64,000 nucleotides of DNA from contig CM069875.1 of assembly GCA_036172665.1 (NCBI GenBank), positions 21,917,806 through 21,981,805 of the forward strand, read 5' to 3'. The DNA comes from Prosopocoilus inquinatus (taxonomy: Eukaryota; Arthropoda; Insecta; Coleoptera; Lucanidae). Shown piece after piece: positions 24,292 through 34,489 of the stretch. The notes under the pieces were generated by a model. The model did no database searches. It had not been told where the DNA came from and was given only the letters and a program-made list of their open reading frames with translations. The translations under genes and the position numbers were made by a program. Position 1 is the first letter of the stretch. The number at the start of each line of letters is the position of its first letter.

Positions 24292-25321
24292 TTTAGAAAA
24301 ATTTTGTGCAAATCGTTTTTGATTGCAGTGAGAACCTCGAGCAGCCTCTGGACAGCTGTTTCAGCCCTGCTTGGGACTTCTTCAGCAGAAACGTAGCTCG
24401 ACATTCCCATTGCAGACCAAAAACGACTTGCCCAATTTATTCGCAATTGCGATGTAAGAGTGATGAACATATAAAATAGCGACATCTTACTATCGCTTTT
24501 TGACCTAACATTGCAGTAGGATAGACAAATTGAAGCGGTATTTGCTCCTAATGAGTCCCCCATGCAAGGCGGCTATGCTTGCTGTCAAAGCATAATGAAA
24601 GATTTTAGAAAAATTTTGTGCAAATCGTTTTTGATTGCAGTGAGAACCTCGAGCAGCCTCTAGACAGCTGTTTCAGCCCTGCTTGGGGCTTCTTCAGCAG
24701 AAACATAGCTCGACATTCCCACTGGAGACCAAAAACGACTTGCCCAATTTATTCGCAATTGCGATGTAAGAGTAATGAACATATAAAATAGCGACATCTT
24801 ACTATCGCTTTTTGACCTAACATTGCAGTAGGATAGACAAATTGAAGCACAAAATTTTTCTAAAATCTTTCATTATGGTTTGACAGCAAGCATCGCCGCC
24901 TTGCATGGGGGACTCATTAGGAGCAAATCCCGCTTCAATTTGTCTATCCTACTGCAATGTTAGGTCAAAAAGCGATAGTAAGATGTCGCTATTTTATATG
25001 TTCATCACTCTTACATCGCAATTGCGAATAAATTGGGCAAGTCGTTTTTGGTCTGCAGTGGGAATGTCGAGCTACGTTTCTGCTGAAGAAGCCCCAAGCA
25101 GGGCTGAAACAGCTGTCCAGAGGCTGCTCGAGGTTTTCACTGCAATCAAAAACGATTTGCACAAAATTTTTCTAAAATCTTTCATTATGCTTTGACAGCA
25201 AGCATGGCCGCCTTGCATGGGGGGACTCATTAGGAGCAAATCCCGCTTCAATTTGTCTATCCTACTGCAATGTTAGGTCAAAAAGCGATAGTAAGATGTC
25301 GCTATTTTATATGTTCATCAT
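24292..25321. mobile_element. Foldback element made of 312-bp S312 repeats, with 11-bp direct-repeat flanks
   Basis: Two head-to-tail minus-orientation monomers (period 312: TTAGAAAAATTTTG at 24293 and 24605) are followed by two head-to-tail plus-orientation monomers (period 312: TAAAATCTTTCATTATG at 24861 and 25173), the outermost ones truncated. Arms 24461-24848 and 24932-25320 are near-identical inverted repeats of about 388 bases around an 83-base centre. ATTTACTTTAC lies on both sides (24281-24291 and 25322-25332), a likely target-site duplication. Frames of 91 and 96 codons run through the arms because 312 is a multiple of three, but no protein family is recognised. Long inverted arms of tandem subrepeats recall Drosophila FB elements. 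Satellite DNA is the main alternative. Confidence 0.8.
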
Positions 25322-25887
25322 ATTTACTTTACGTCAGTTACTTGATAGATACGAAAATATTTACAGAATATTCGTCTACAACGAGTATTTGGAGAGTCTG
25401 CAGAACCAAAAAGTACTGTCTATCAGTAGGTCGATTTAGGGTTGATCGCTTTAAAGCTGAAAGAACATCATTAAAAGACGACCCACACAGTGAACGCCCG
25501 AGAACTGTCAACGGAAAAAACGTTGCTATCGGAGAGAACCTATTCAATGAACGTTGAATACTAAGGCTATTGGAACCGAAACAGAAAGTCAACAGGCCCA
25601 ACACATGCCGCCAACTTCAGCAGCTTTTAGTCCGTTATGGCGATCAGTTCTGGCAACGGATTAAAACATGGATACTTAAATCCTGAAGGGCCACCGCAGT
25701 TCCGTCGGTTAGAAAGATAAAATGCTTACTGCAGTCTGGGATTACGAAGGTATTATTCTTATAGATTGTCTACCGAAAGGCTTGGCAATTAACGCAGAAT
25801 ATTATTCTAACCTTTTATCTGACCGATTATGTTAGAACTTATTACAAAAGCCCTGGAAAGTTGCGTAAATGTCCGGTACTGCAATAG

Positions 25888-26604
25888 GATCGTCAAAGCC
25901 TTGTGGGTATATTATTTATTCAACATGTTTAGATCGAAAGAACGTATTTACACCACAGTACAGTACAATAATGTACAGTATTTACAAATTATGTAGGTTT
26001 GCAGCTGTTGACAGGTTCGTTTCAGTGGTGCCTCTCGGCGACAAGTGTGACTCTTGGACGGGGACGCAATGGCACCTCGACAGCAAGTGGATCTTCACTG
26101 GGACGTAATGGTACCTCGACGATGAATGGGTCTTCAACAGTCTGCTTCTCTGGCGAAGTGGTTCACGAAAATATTTACAAATGATGAAGGCAAAGTGAGT
26201 TGTCGAATGAAAAGAAACGTTGTCCTTGGTTCATCTCCCTTGTTCGGTCGTATCTCTTGAAGCTCTAGAGCTACCCACGTACTCTTCTTGGATGGCTGCG
26301 TGTTCTGGTGCGCTGAGTTACTGGAGGTTGCAGTCTTCGCGGGCACAAAGTTGCGGACTTCGTAGGCACGTACTTGGCTGGCTGACTGTTCGTGAAAACA
26401 GCGTTAGCTAGTGTGTACGTGTAGAAGTGTAGGAGTTCGCCTAAATACGCTGTGCTACTGTGCTTGTGTGTGAGTTAACGTCGGAGAGCGCGCGACACAT
26501 TGTGTGAGTAGTTGTCAGTGCATGTTCTCAACAAAAACTGACTGACAGTTATTGCAAACCATTTGCGAACGTATAACTAGATGATACACAATTCGCTAAT
26601 CGAT
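25888..26604. mobile_element. Unidentified insertion within the mariner pseudogene
   Basis: About 0.7 kb separates two parts of the mariner gene that should be contiguous. Edges are known only to within some 10 bases because no clear target duplication was found. It contains two in-frame 39-bp tandem units at 26061-26099 and 26100-26138 (encoding GRNGTSTASGSSL-like peptides) and a GTACAGTACAATAATGTAC palindromic patch. Short frames on both strands have no known motif. A solo LTR or non-autonomous DNA element is possible. Confidence 0.5.
26061..26138 (+). repeat. 39-bp tandem duplication, two units
   Basis: GGGACGCAATGGCACCTCGA and GGGACGTAATGGTACCTCGA start successive 39-base units. Because 39 is a multiple of three, the frame 25999-26184 reads two similar 13-residue Ser/Thr/Gly-rich repeats. 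No function inferred. Confidence 0.7.
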
Positions 26605-26970
26605 GGATGGACGGAACCCTACAGGCTCACACCGCATGAAAAACAAAAGATATTTTTAATGAATTACGCTAGAAATTGCTCTCACATCCACCCTATTCAC
26701 CAGATTTGGCTCCTCGTAAAAAAAAACACTACGGGGTGTTTCGGAGCTTCCATGAGGTAGAACTTACTGTAAATAGATGATTCTTTGAGGACGGTTTATA
26801 AAGTAGTTTCACGTTGGGATAAGTGTATTCAATTAAATGAAGATTATATTAATTTGTTGAAAATTGGGGAAACAAAAAATGATGGCCAGATTCCTAGAAC
26901 TTTGGAAACATCCCTCGCATTTTTATTTCATACGCACGTTTGAAAGAGATGGCCAACTATTTCGTTGTTT

Positions 26971-27091
26971 TGGCTTTGCCATCGTTTCGTCATCTTATAT
27001 ATTTATATAATGGCTTTGCCATCTTTTCGTCATCTTATATATTTATTTATCTTATATAAATATATAAGATGACGAAAAGATGGCACAGCCA
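26971..27091. repeat. Tandem plus inverted repeat forming a 36-bp hairpin
   Basis: TGGCTTTGCCATCTTTTCGT (start of 27011-27046) has a near-identical direct copy 40 bases upstream at 26971-27006. It also has an inverted copy at 27056-27091, differing at one position, separated by 9 bases. The result is a long AT-rich hairpin with a spare left arm. Confidence 0.8.
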
Positions 27092-27099
27092 ATTAAATA

Positions 27100-28187
27100 T
27101 ATATGTTTTGACGTTTGTCATGGTTTATTTTTTTGCATTCATTTTGTTTTTCCTTACTGACGTTATCAGTAGTCATTTCTACATCGCATTGCAAATACTG
27201 GACTTCGTTTTACGTATAATGGACCGATGGGTTGTTACATTACATCCTGATATGATTCATCTAAACATCCAAAAACGTGCTTTTGCAAACTCTTTTTGCC
27301 TTTGTTTAGCAATATTGTCACGACAAGCTTAATTATGGATATCCGCTTCAGTTAATTCCAACCAAATATGCGTGCAAATCCATAATTACGCGATAGATTT
27401 AATCGTGCCATCTCACACGTGCACACGAAATTTGAATTTTAATTGTATCAGGCGTTTCATTAATTTACGCGTAAAAACACACACACAACACGCGATTACG
27501 TTGTTAGGCGACGACGTGCGACGCCCGTAAGATTTGTCACAGCAAACGCACACATAAATCTCCATTCCGCCGCAAGCTCCGCACTCGTCCTTCGCCCGTT
27601 CGCCATTATGAAGTTCTCCCCAGCGATCGCCGGCTGATAAGGAGACATCGTGCTTAGCCGAAGCACCATCTTTCATTTCTGCTAGTGATTTATACTTCTT
27701 CACTTTGCACGACCGAGGATGAGATTTTAAATATTCTGAAGGAAAGTAATCGCCCGAACCACCGATTAATTAGGGTTTTCGCTGAAACTGCTTACGCCAA
27801 ATTGCCAAGCTTTGCTTAAATTTTATCCGAAATGTGGATAAATTAGGTACACAACTTTTACAGATTTAGGAAATAAATTCGGAAAATCTAATATCATTAA
27901 GGAATATACAGTTGAGCAATGATCCTCCCGAAATTTTAAAATTTGCTGAAAGACGTCTTGATTGCAATGAAATTCTCCAGAGTACGCTATGTGCAGCTAT
28001 TTCGAATCTAGGGAGCAGAAGAGAAACTCAGTTACACAGAGAAACATCGTATTGTTAATTTAATCGCTAGCAGAATTGTTTGAACATTGGTGCTCATGAA
28101 TACTGAAATGTCGAGTTGAGCGAAGAACACTGTTTAGAGACGGTTGTAACAATTTTATAGAAAATACTTAGTTGAATATACAGAATA
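27100..28187. other. No gene seen; CpG-rich patch at 27460-27700
   Basis: The 87-codon frame 27069-27332 begins inside the preceding hairpin and reads as a hydrophobic AT-driven peptide without a motif. The 96-codon minus frame 27413-27703 is Cys- and charge-containing but matches nothing I know. The CpG-rich patch may be an exon or regulatory element; no splice or start evidence decides it. Confidence 0.3.
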
Positions 28188-28189
28188 TA

Positions 28190-29047
28190 CAGGGTGTTCT
28201 TTTACTGTGTGCAAATAGAAAAACCTCAGTGTAAGTGTACGAAATGCGAGTATTTTTTGGTGGTATCATAGCCAAAAAATTTTGGATGGGCCACTTGTTT
28301 GGAACTGCTGATATGTACGAGAAAGATAGGAAGGTCAACTTCGCCTTCCTATGAACACGCCCACCGATACCGCACTCGATGTTCAACGCAGAGTTTCGTA
28401 ATAATAATAACTGATATCGTTTATTAATTATTTTATTTAAAATTTTAATTCACTGAGCGAAGTAATATGTTTTACGATATCAACTATCGATGAAAATTTA
28501 TGCACCAATTAGGCAAGCGCGTTAAAAATGTTCTTCCTTCGCCCTTTTACGTAAACTTTTGCTGTAATCTGGCTGCTAGCTATGAAAGTATTACTACTAA
28601 CGGTCCATAGAAAAAAACTAAATGTAAAAGTCTATAATATGGAACGAGAAATTACAATTTGTTTGTACCTCGCTTTTAATTTGTTCGGCAATTACGAACC
28701 GCAGCTTCTTGAATTACACTAGATTTCAATTTAAAATACTTAAACTTGTAATTACTTGCAGTGAAGTTAATTTAAATTGTAAACGTTTTGATCGATCAGC
28801 TGTGATCGGAGTGGCTGAGTTACGTCGTTCGTGCTCAAGAGCAAGTAAAGCACCAACCCTGGCCTAGTTCGGCTGCGGGTCTTAATTGTAGCAGCGGCCG
28901 AGTTCCAAATTTGGCTATTAGTGAAAATCTGCCACTGCATTTTTCTCGAAAACTTTTAAATTTGTGTTAAGAACATATGAGTTCAATCGTTGCCACTTAT
29001 GGTGATATATTACAGGTTTCAATATTTGCACACAAAAGAACATCCTA
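28190..29047. mobile_element. T900 copy, inverted, 858 bp, with TA flanks
   Basis: The left end CAGGGTGTTCTTTTACTGTG and the right end CACACAAAAGAACATCCTA are terminal inverted repeats, each bordered by TA (28188-28189, 29048-29049), as expected for Tc1/mariner-type integration. The body aligns with the reverse complement of 40464-41408. It encodes no transposase that I can see. The 92-codon frame 28977-29255 extends past the right terminus and is not a gene. Confidence 0.85.
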
Positions 29048-29210
29048 TATTTTCCCGAATAACCTTTATGAGACTTCTTTTCTTTTGTATATAATTTGTT
29101 TGGTCTTTCCTAAGATATTCCTTGTTCATAGCACAGGTTCATTTTTATTCTTATGTTTCTTAATATTGTTAACATATATTGTACAACTTCTAGACTTTTT
29201 GGCTCCAAAT

Positions 29211-29250
29211 AATACTCCAAACTCATATTTAATACTCCAAACTCATACTT
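29211..29250. repeat. 20-bp tandem dimer
   Basis: AATACTCCAAACTCATATTT and AATACTCCAAACTCATACTT lie head to tail and differ at one position. Confidence 0.85.
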
Positions 29251-29259
29251 CCTAGATAA

Positions 29260-30225
29260 CATTTAACATTTTTGATTTTTCCATTTGTCTCCTTTTTATT
29301 GTTACGAAACATTTCATCCATCCATAAATTAGTTTTCTTAGTTTATAAACAAACTTTAATTGTTTTCTGTTCTTTTTATATCTCATAATGTAATTCACTA
29401 TTACAGCGAAATGTCGTCATTTATTTCAATTTTACGAAAGTTCATGCAAAATAATGAAGTATTTTATACTGTAAAGAATACTAAACGATAACGGTGGATT
29501 AATTTTTAATTCTAAAATTATTTTAATTCAGACTTTGCTGCATTTCATAGTATAAGGTTGGCGTCTTTCAAGATAACCCATCATGTGCTTTCATGAAGAG
29601 CAAACATGCAAAAGCATTCTTAATACGAGTAGTGAGTACAGTGGCCATCAAAACAAACAAACAAACATTGCAGATGTGCGCGTATTAGCCACAGAATAGT
29701 AACATTTTCCGAAGCAACAAGAAATAAATTAATCGTTGCTTGCATTGAATTTCCAATAAAACCATTTAAGAACTTTTTCAGCAGCATTAAACAAAGACAT
29801 TTTATATTTTCTTTTTATCCAGCAAATAATATTCATCTTCATGCGATTACAACCCTAATCCTGAAAGTCTACTCATTTTCGCCTGATCAGAACCTCTCCA
29901 CCTTTCATCTTTCTATTCGAACAAGCAAAAAAATAAAAATAATGTTCTTTATTAAATTAATATAGCCATTATATAAATGGTTTATTTACTATATAAGAAA
30001 TAAAATACAGCGATTTTGATTGAGTGCCCAGAGTATTCCCATCTCGTTTTAACCTCATCTTACATCAAGAGATGGAGATAGGAATGGAAAACGCTATAAA
30101 ATTTGTTTAATATAACAGGGATTTGTGAGCTTTTGTTTCTGATTTGTAATAACGAGATCAATTCAGCAACGAACGACAATCCCGAAACAAATATCGCCTT
30201 AATTTAATGAAATGAAAACGCAATT
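29260..30225. other. No gene seen
   Basis: AT-rich stretch with only very short frames. No repeat boundary or RNA gene was found. Confidence 0.45.
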
Positions 30226-30229
30226 GGAG

Positions 30230-30482
30230 TTGTCGCGTCTTATGTGCTCAAGATCAAGTAACGTACCGATCCTGGCCTACTTCGACTGAGAGAATTGAAG
30301 AGGCGGCAGCGTTCCACTTTTAGCTATGCCAGCAGTTCTCAAACGGTTTAGTACAAATCTGCCACTGATTTTTCTCGAAAATTATTACATATTTGTTAAG
30401 AACATATGTGTTCAATCGTTGCCATTTATGGTGATATATTGCAGGTTTAAATATTTGCACACAGTAAAAGAACAAGCTGTAC
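30230..30482. mobile_element. Truncated T900 copy with one terminus
   Basis: The last about 250 bases of the inverted family orientation are present: GCTCAAGATCAAGTAACGTA, CAGCAGTTCTCAAACGGTTT, GTTCAATCGTTGCCATTTAT, and the terminus TTGCACACAGTAAAAGAACA. The rest of the element is missing. Confidence 0.75.
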
Positions 30483-30751
30483 ATCCAAAAAATTGTTAGA
30501 CAAACAAGCATTTAATGTTATAAATGAAAGACATAGTCATAACTTTATGGTCGATACATCAGTACGTTACTTGCTATTATATATTATTGTTGATTTGCTG
30601 TCAACAATTTCTTACAAGTTTCGAATAAAAAAAAATCGATTGAGTACAGTACAGCAAAGAAATCTGTTACGTTACTCTCTGGAATGGAACAATATTAAGA
30701 ACTACTATGTATGTGAGTCCCTTAATTAGTGATAAAAGCAACTTTTGTAGG

Positions 30752-30866
30752 TTTCTAAGAAATAGACAGACCAACGACATTAACATTTGTATCGTACGTG
30801 TACTAGGGACACCTGTACACGTACGATACAAATGTTAATGTCGTTGGTCTGTCTATTTCTTAGAAA
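30752..30866. repeat. Perfect 52-bp inverted repeat with 11-base loop
   Basis: Bases 30752-30803 (starting TTTCTAAGAAATAGACAGAC) are the exact reverse complement of 30815-30866, 52 of 52 positions, around TAGGGACACCT. The next base outward does not pair. Such perfection in diverged surroundings indicates a very recent origin, gene conversion or selection. A young MITE, a hairpin-RNA source, or an inverted duplication made during break repair are all possible. No target duplication is evident. Confidence 0.9.
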
Positions 30867-31357
30867 GTAAACTATAATAGGCATTTGTTTTTCGTTAAAG
30901 TCTGCTAAATTAAAATTCTAAATTTAAAACACTTTACAACAAAGGCACTTTAGTCATTTAAATTTTTCTATTTTCTTACTAAACTGCAACAGATAGCAAA
31001 GTTTGCAAAAGACACAAAAAGGTTACTAATAAATGACTACTTCTGAAAATAAATATATAAGTTCTTAACAAGTAACTCTGCTGCCATTGATATTTTCTTA
31101 TTTTGTGGCTAAACGGTAAAAAATATCAAGAGCTATAAAGATATAAAAGGTTTATTAAAATAATTTATTAACTAAAGTTATCTTCCTAACCACAAAAAGT
31201 TATAGTAAGATATGTGGCAACCCTGTTTCTTACACTATCGGTTCACTGCAAGTAACTAAAACCACCTGTAAATGTGACTTACCTTTCTATGGGACCTCAT
31301 ACTCAATGTCATCCAAATCGGTTCAGACATTCGATATTTTCGGATAAGTTTGATTAA

Positions 31358-31446
31358 GGCCCGATATCTTACCACCTCCTGATAAATTTAACTGGCGGTG
31401 AGTATCCTTGGAAACCAGCGGTTATATTCAGGAGGTGATAAGATCA
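31358..31446. mobile_element. Degenerate 89-bp member of the TTA MITE family
   Basis: GGCCCGATATCTTACCACCTC starts it and AGGAGGTGATAAGATC ends it, with GTATCCTTGGAAACCAG in the centre. TAA flanks both sides (31355-31357 and 31447-31449). It is a deletion derivative of the 127-bp form. Confidence 0.7.
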
Positions 31447-31737
31447 TAAATCGTCTTATTTTGAGCTTAGGAATTTGTGGCCTTGTCCACGAAATTTAGG
31501 GACACGTGTATATGGCACCAATTATGGTTAATTCAACAATAAATTTTTCTCTGTGTATCCCACCGCAGTTTCGTCGACGAGACCGTCTCACAGTTAGACA
31601 GCGCGCAGTTGCAGTTGCAATTGCAAACAAAGCTTTCCCGGTCTTCGTCCATAATTGATCAAACTGATCAGACTGAAAAGATAGCTTAAACTATCTCCAA
31701 GACAAAAAATTCGTACGTACTCAGAAAATTTGAACAT

Positions 31738-31785
31738 TGCTGCTCAAGGGGTTCACTGCAATCAAAGACGATTTGTGACATTTTT
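31738..31785 (+). repeat. Short S312 fragment
   Basis: TGCTCAAGGGGTTCACTGC followed by AATCAAAGACGATTTGTG matches the 3' part of the 312-bp unit. It is a tiny truncated copy. Confidence 0.6.
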
Positions 31786-31943
31786 TTTAATATTAATTAA
31801 ATGAGTTAAAAGTGTGTTAGTTAACAAATCGATAAGCACTTTACGTGTTATTGTAAAAAAAATTGAATAAACTTAAAGCGTGAAATATACCAGTGATATT
31901 GGGAAGCTGCTAGAGAATTATATTGAAATGGAATATGACATTG

Positions 31944-32054
31944 AGGTCCGGTTTCTCAGTCACAGTTTAACTTTAATCTTAAGTTTTTTTTACATAGGAA
32001 CAGATGGAAGTTAACTGAAGGTTAACGTTAAACTGCGACTGAGCAACCGGTCCT
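31944..32054. mobile_element. 111-bp palindromic MITE, AGG(T/A)CCGGTT termini
   Basis: AGGTCCGGTTTCTCAGTCAC at the left and its imperfect inverse at the right (GACTGAGCAACCGGTCCT) extend inward through CAGTTTAAC, giving arms of about 28 bases with three mismatches. A TGA/TAA pair flanks the inner GG...CC, close to a PIF/Harbinger TWA duplication. Non-coding. Confidence 0.7.
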
Positions 32055-32059
32055 AAAAG

Positions 32060-34480
32060 ACTGAAAAATTCAAAGTGATATTGAAAAGCTTCTAAAAGGA
32101 TAATATTTAAATAGCACCAAACTGAATTTTAAAGTTTAGAGTTAGAATAATATAATAGCACTATTTTGTTATTGTATGTGTTTAGTCCTAAAACGTAGGA
32201 CATAACGATATTTTATACTCAAGGTACGTAAAGAAATGAAAAATAGGTAGAAACAAAAAGTAATCTTAAGAAATATGAAATCAAATTACAAGTAAATAAA
32301 TACAGTGAACGAACTTTCGTACATAAATCGGGATATTTTTATGAGTTCTAGATTGGGGATACATAAAAATCTCAAAACAAGGCAAAGATTAAATTGAATT
32401 AATTTTTTGGAACCATATATTACGACATTTTACCGTGATAAGGGAAACTTTTACGAAACTCGAGCGTAAGTAATAAAAAGAAAGTTTTTAAGTCGCCGTT
32501 AGTTCGTGCAGTCGTATATCAAATCGCTTATCGATTCGCTTTGTTTTGAGCGAGAAAAAAAATCCAGATTCGCAAGATTTATTTCGGAAATTATAGCCGC
32601 TGAAAGGACTTTTCGCTGTTCATATATTCATCACTGTCATAAGCGTGTTGCAATACGTTCTATTTCATTTACGATTTTTATATATGATTTCACCTACGGT
32701 CTCTGCCCTCGGAGTTTACGACTTCTGCTTCACGTGCAATCTGAAGGTCTTTTGTCTTGTGTCATTTCTTTGGTTAAGCGAGCGTTCTGGCCTGTCATAC
32801 GGCATCCGATCCAGTTATAAATTGTGTTTTATCGGAGATGAAGAGAGAGCGCGCGCGCCACCACCGACTAATGCTTGGAAAACCAATCTGGACCCTAATA
32901 AATATCTCGAGTCATTAGTTACCCAGATCAACCCCGAAACGTCTGAGAACTTTAGAACTTTATTCTTTATCGCCCCTTTTATTTTCTGTCCGTATTCATT
33001 ACTTTTTTTGGGGAAGGAAAAATATGACAGAAATACTGGAAAGGTACGAAACTCCAGGGGATTTATTAGGTTTTAAATTAGTTCTTAACTCTGCTGTATT
33101 AAATTAAAAATATTCGTCTTTGGCAAAAATTTTTAAAACTTTTAATTTTATTAACTTCTTTTTACCGTTTAAAACGTCAACGAAGTTGTTTTAGAATTCA
33201 CTACTTCTTTGAACATTTAACTTATCCCAGCTCACATTCCAGCTTAACAAAACTTAAACAAACTGAAACTTTTCCAACGCTGTATTAATTATTCACTCCC
33301 GTTCTACTGATGATTTCATAATATATTTCCGTGAAGTAATTCAAACAGTCAACTTTTCCCATTCAGGCAGTGTATTTTACATTTCTGGAGACGTCATAAT
33401 TATTTATTATTCTAGACACGATCCCAAATAGTAAAGAGATTTCATAATCCAACAAATCTAAAATCTAAACGTATTATAAGTTAAATAAATAATATTTTCT
33501 GTACTCTCTATACTCAATACCTACGTTACGTTTTACTTATTGCTAGAAGTTTATTATAACATATAGTTTTAGATTATAATTGTAATACAATATTAATTTT
33601 AAAATATGAAATCGTTGAACTCTATTGTTTCCACTTAAAATAAAGAAGAAGTAGAAGTGTCATAACATCACTCAAGAGGTATATAATATAATAATGAAGT
33701 GAATACATATATGTACAATTGCAGTTTGTAAAAATGTCAAAGCTCTAGGAACTAATAAGACCAAAAGTAACTAGCGTACTTCATAAAAGAGAACTAAGGA
33801 AATTATTAAAAGATATTAGTACGGCTTACACAACAGTGACTGTACCGATATACGAAATCGTGTTATAGGTATGTGGCAAGAGAAAAAAGGAAGATACCCT
33901 CGCCTGAATAGAATACTTAAAGAAGAATCTGCGATGTGATTCAGTTGAAGTAAATGTATAAAGTAACTTCGTCATGATAACACTTTTGTACCTTAGTTTA
34001 AAGTGATGAGTAATGAAGTTGGTGAATAGAGAAAAAAAAAATGGAAAATAATTACTAGGAAAAGAAATAATATCCAATCTAGAAAGTTTTATATTCTAAC
34101 AAAATATGAAAATATTCCTTTTACCACTACTGCATACAAATGTGAAAATCAAAAGGTACGGATAAAGAAAAAAGAATATTTAATGCAATCAGTTGACTGA
34201 ATACAACTTCTTATAACTGTTCGCATTGAGTTTCTTTTATCAAAATTTGGCTAGATATATGAAATAACAAAGAAATTAACTAATCCGCCGAATATTTATG
34301 TTATATTATATCGAATTACGAAATTTACAAATCTTGTATATGATTCCAATTACAGTCTAAGATATTAAAATTTGATCTACAAGTAAAATCGCGAAGGTAT
34401 TGTTAACAAATTCGAAAATGAAGATAAGTCTGATGTAATGAAACAAAAATAACGTTTCCAATTAATTGTACGCACTTGCT
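32060..34480. other. No gene recognised; possible LTR relic at 32850-32945
   Basis: The longest open frame of the window lies here (143 codons, 32645-33076), overlapped by a 104-codon frame in another register. Neither has a motif, and the first is hydrophobic in an AT-driven way. The stretch ATCAACCCCGAAACGTC at about 32929-32945 resembles the 3' ends of the two solo LTRs (CCCCGAAATCGTAACA, CCCTGAAACGTAACA), so an LTR fragment may underlie part of the frame. No target duplication was found. Confidence 0.35.
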
Positions 34481-34489
34481 ACCCACCTG

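Larger units (their letters stand above)
25360..26870 (+). pseudogene. Mariner transposase pseudogene, split by a 0.7-kb insertion
   Basis: The plus strand reads, with frameshifts and stops, the main landmarks of a mariner transposase in order: an N-terminal segment ending in FKAERTSLKDDPHSERPRTV (25455-25514), a degraded GDxTWI first-Asp site near 25655-25675, VWDYEGIILIDCLPKG with the second catalytic Asp (25733-25780), INAEYYSNLL, and KSPGKLRKCPVLQ up to 25887. It resumes at about 26605 with a degraded NAPAHT equivalent, HELR/ELL-like sequence, PPYSPDLAP with the third Asp (DD34D type), and WDKCIQLNEDYIN near 26816-26852. Such enzymes cut and paste elements flanked by TA. This copy is dead, and its termini were not found. 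Confidence 0.8.

Noticed and set aside
24905..25195. The 96-codon frame in the S312 array as a protein-coding gene
   Set aside because: It lies inside repeat units, recurs only in the repeat, and diverged copies change amino acids freely.
27413..27703. Cys-containing 96-codon minus frame as a zinc-finger protein
   Set aside because: Cys spacing does not match a zinc-finger class I know and there is no start or splice support.
32645..33076. The longest open frame (143 codons) as a gene
   Set aside because: It has no family motif, is overlapped by another frame of 104 codons, is rich in Phe/Leu/Tyr as expected from AT-rich DNA, and part of it resembles an LTR end.
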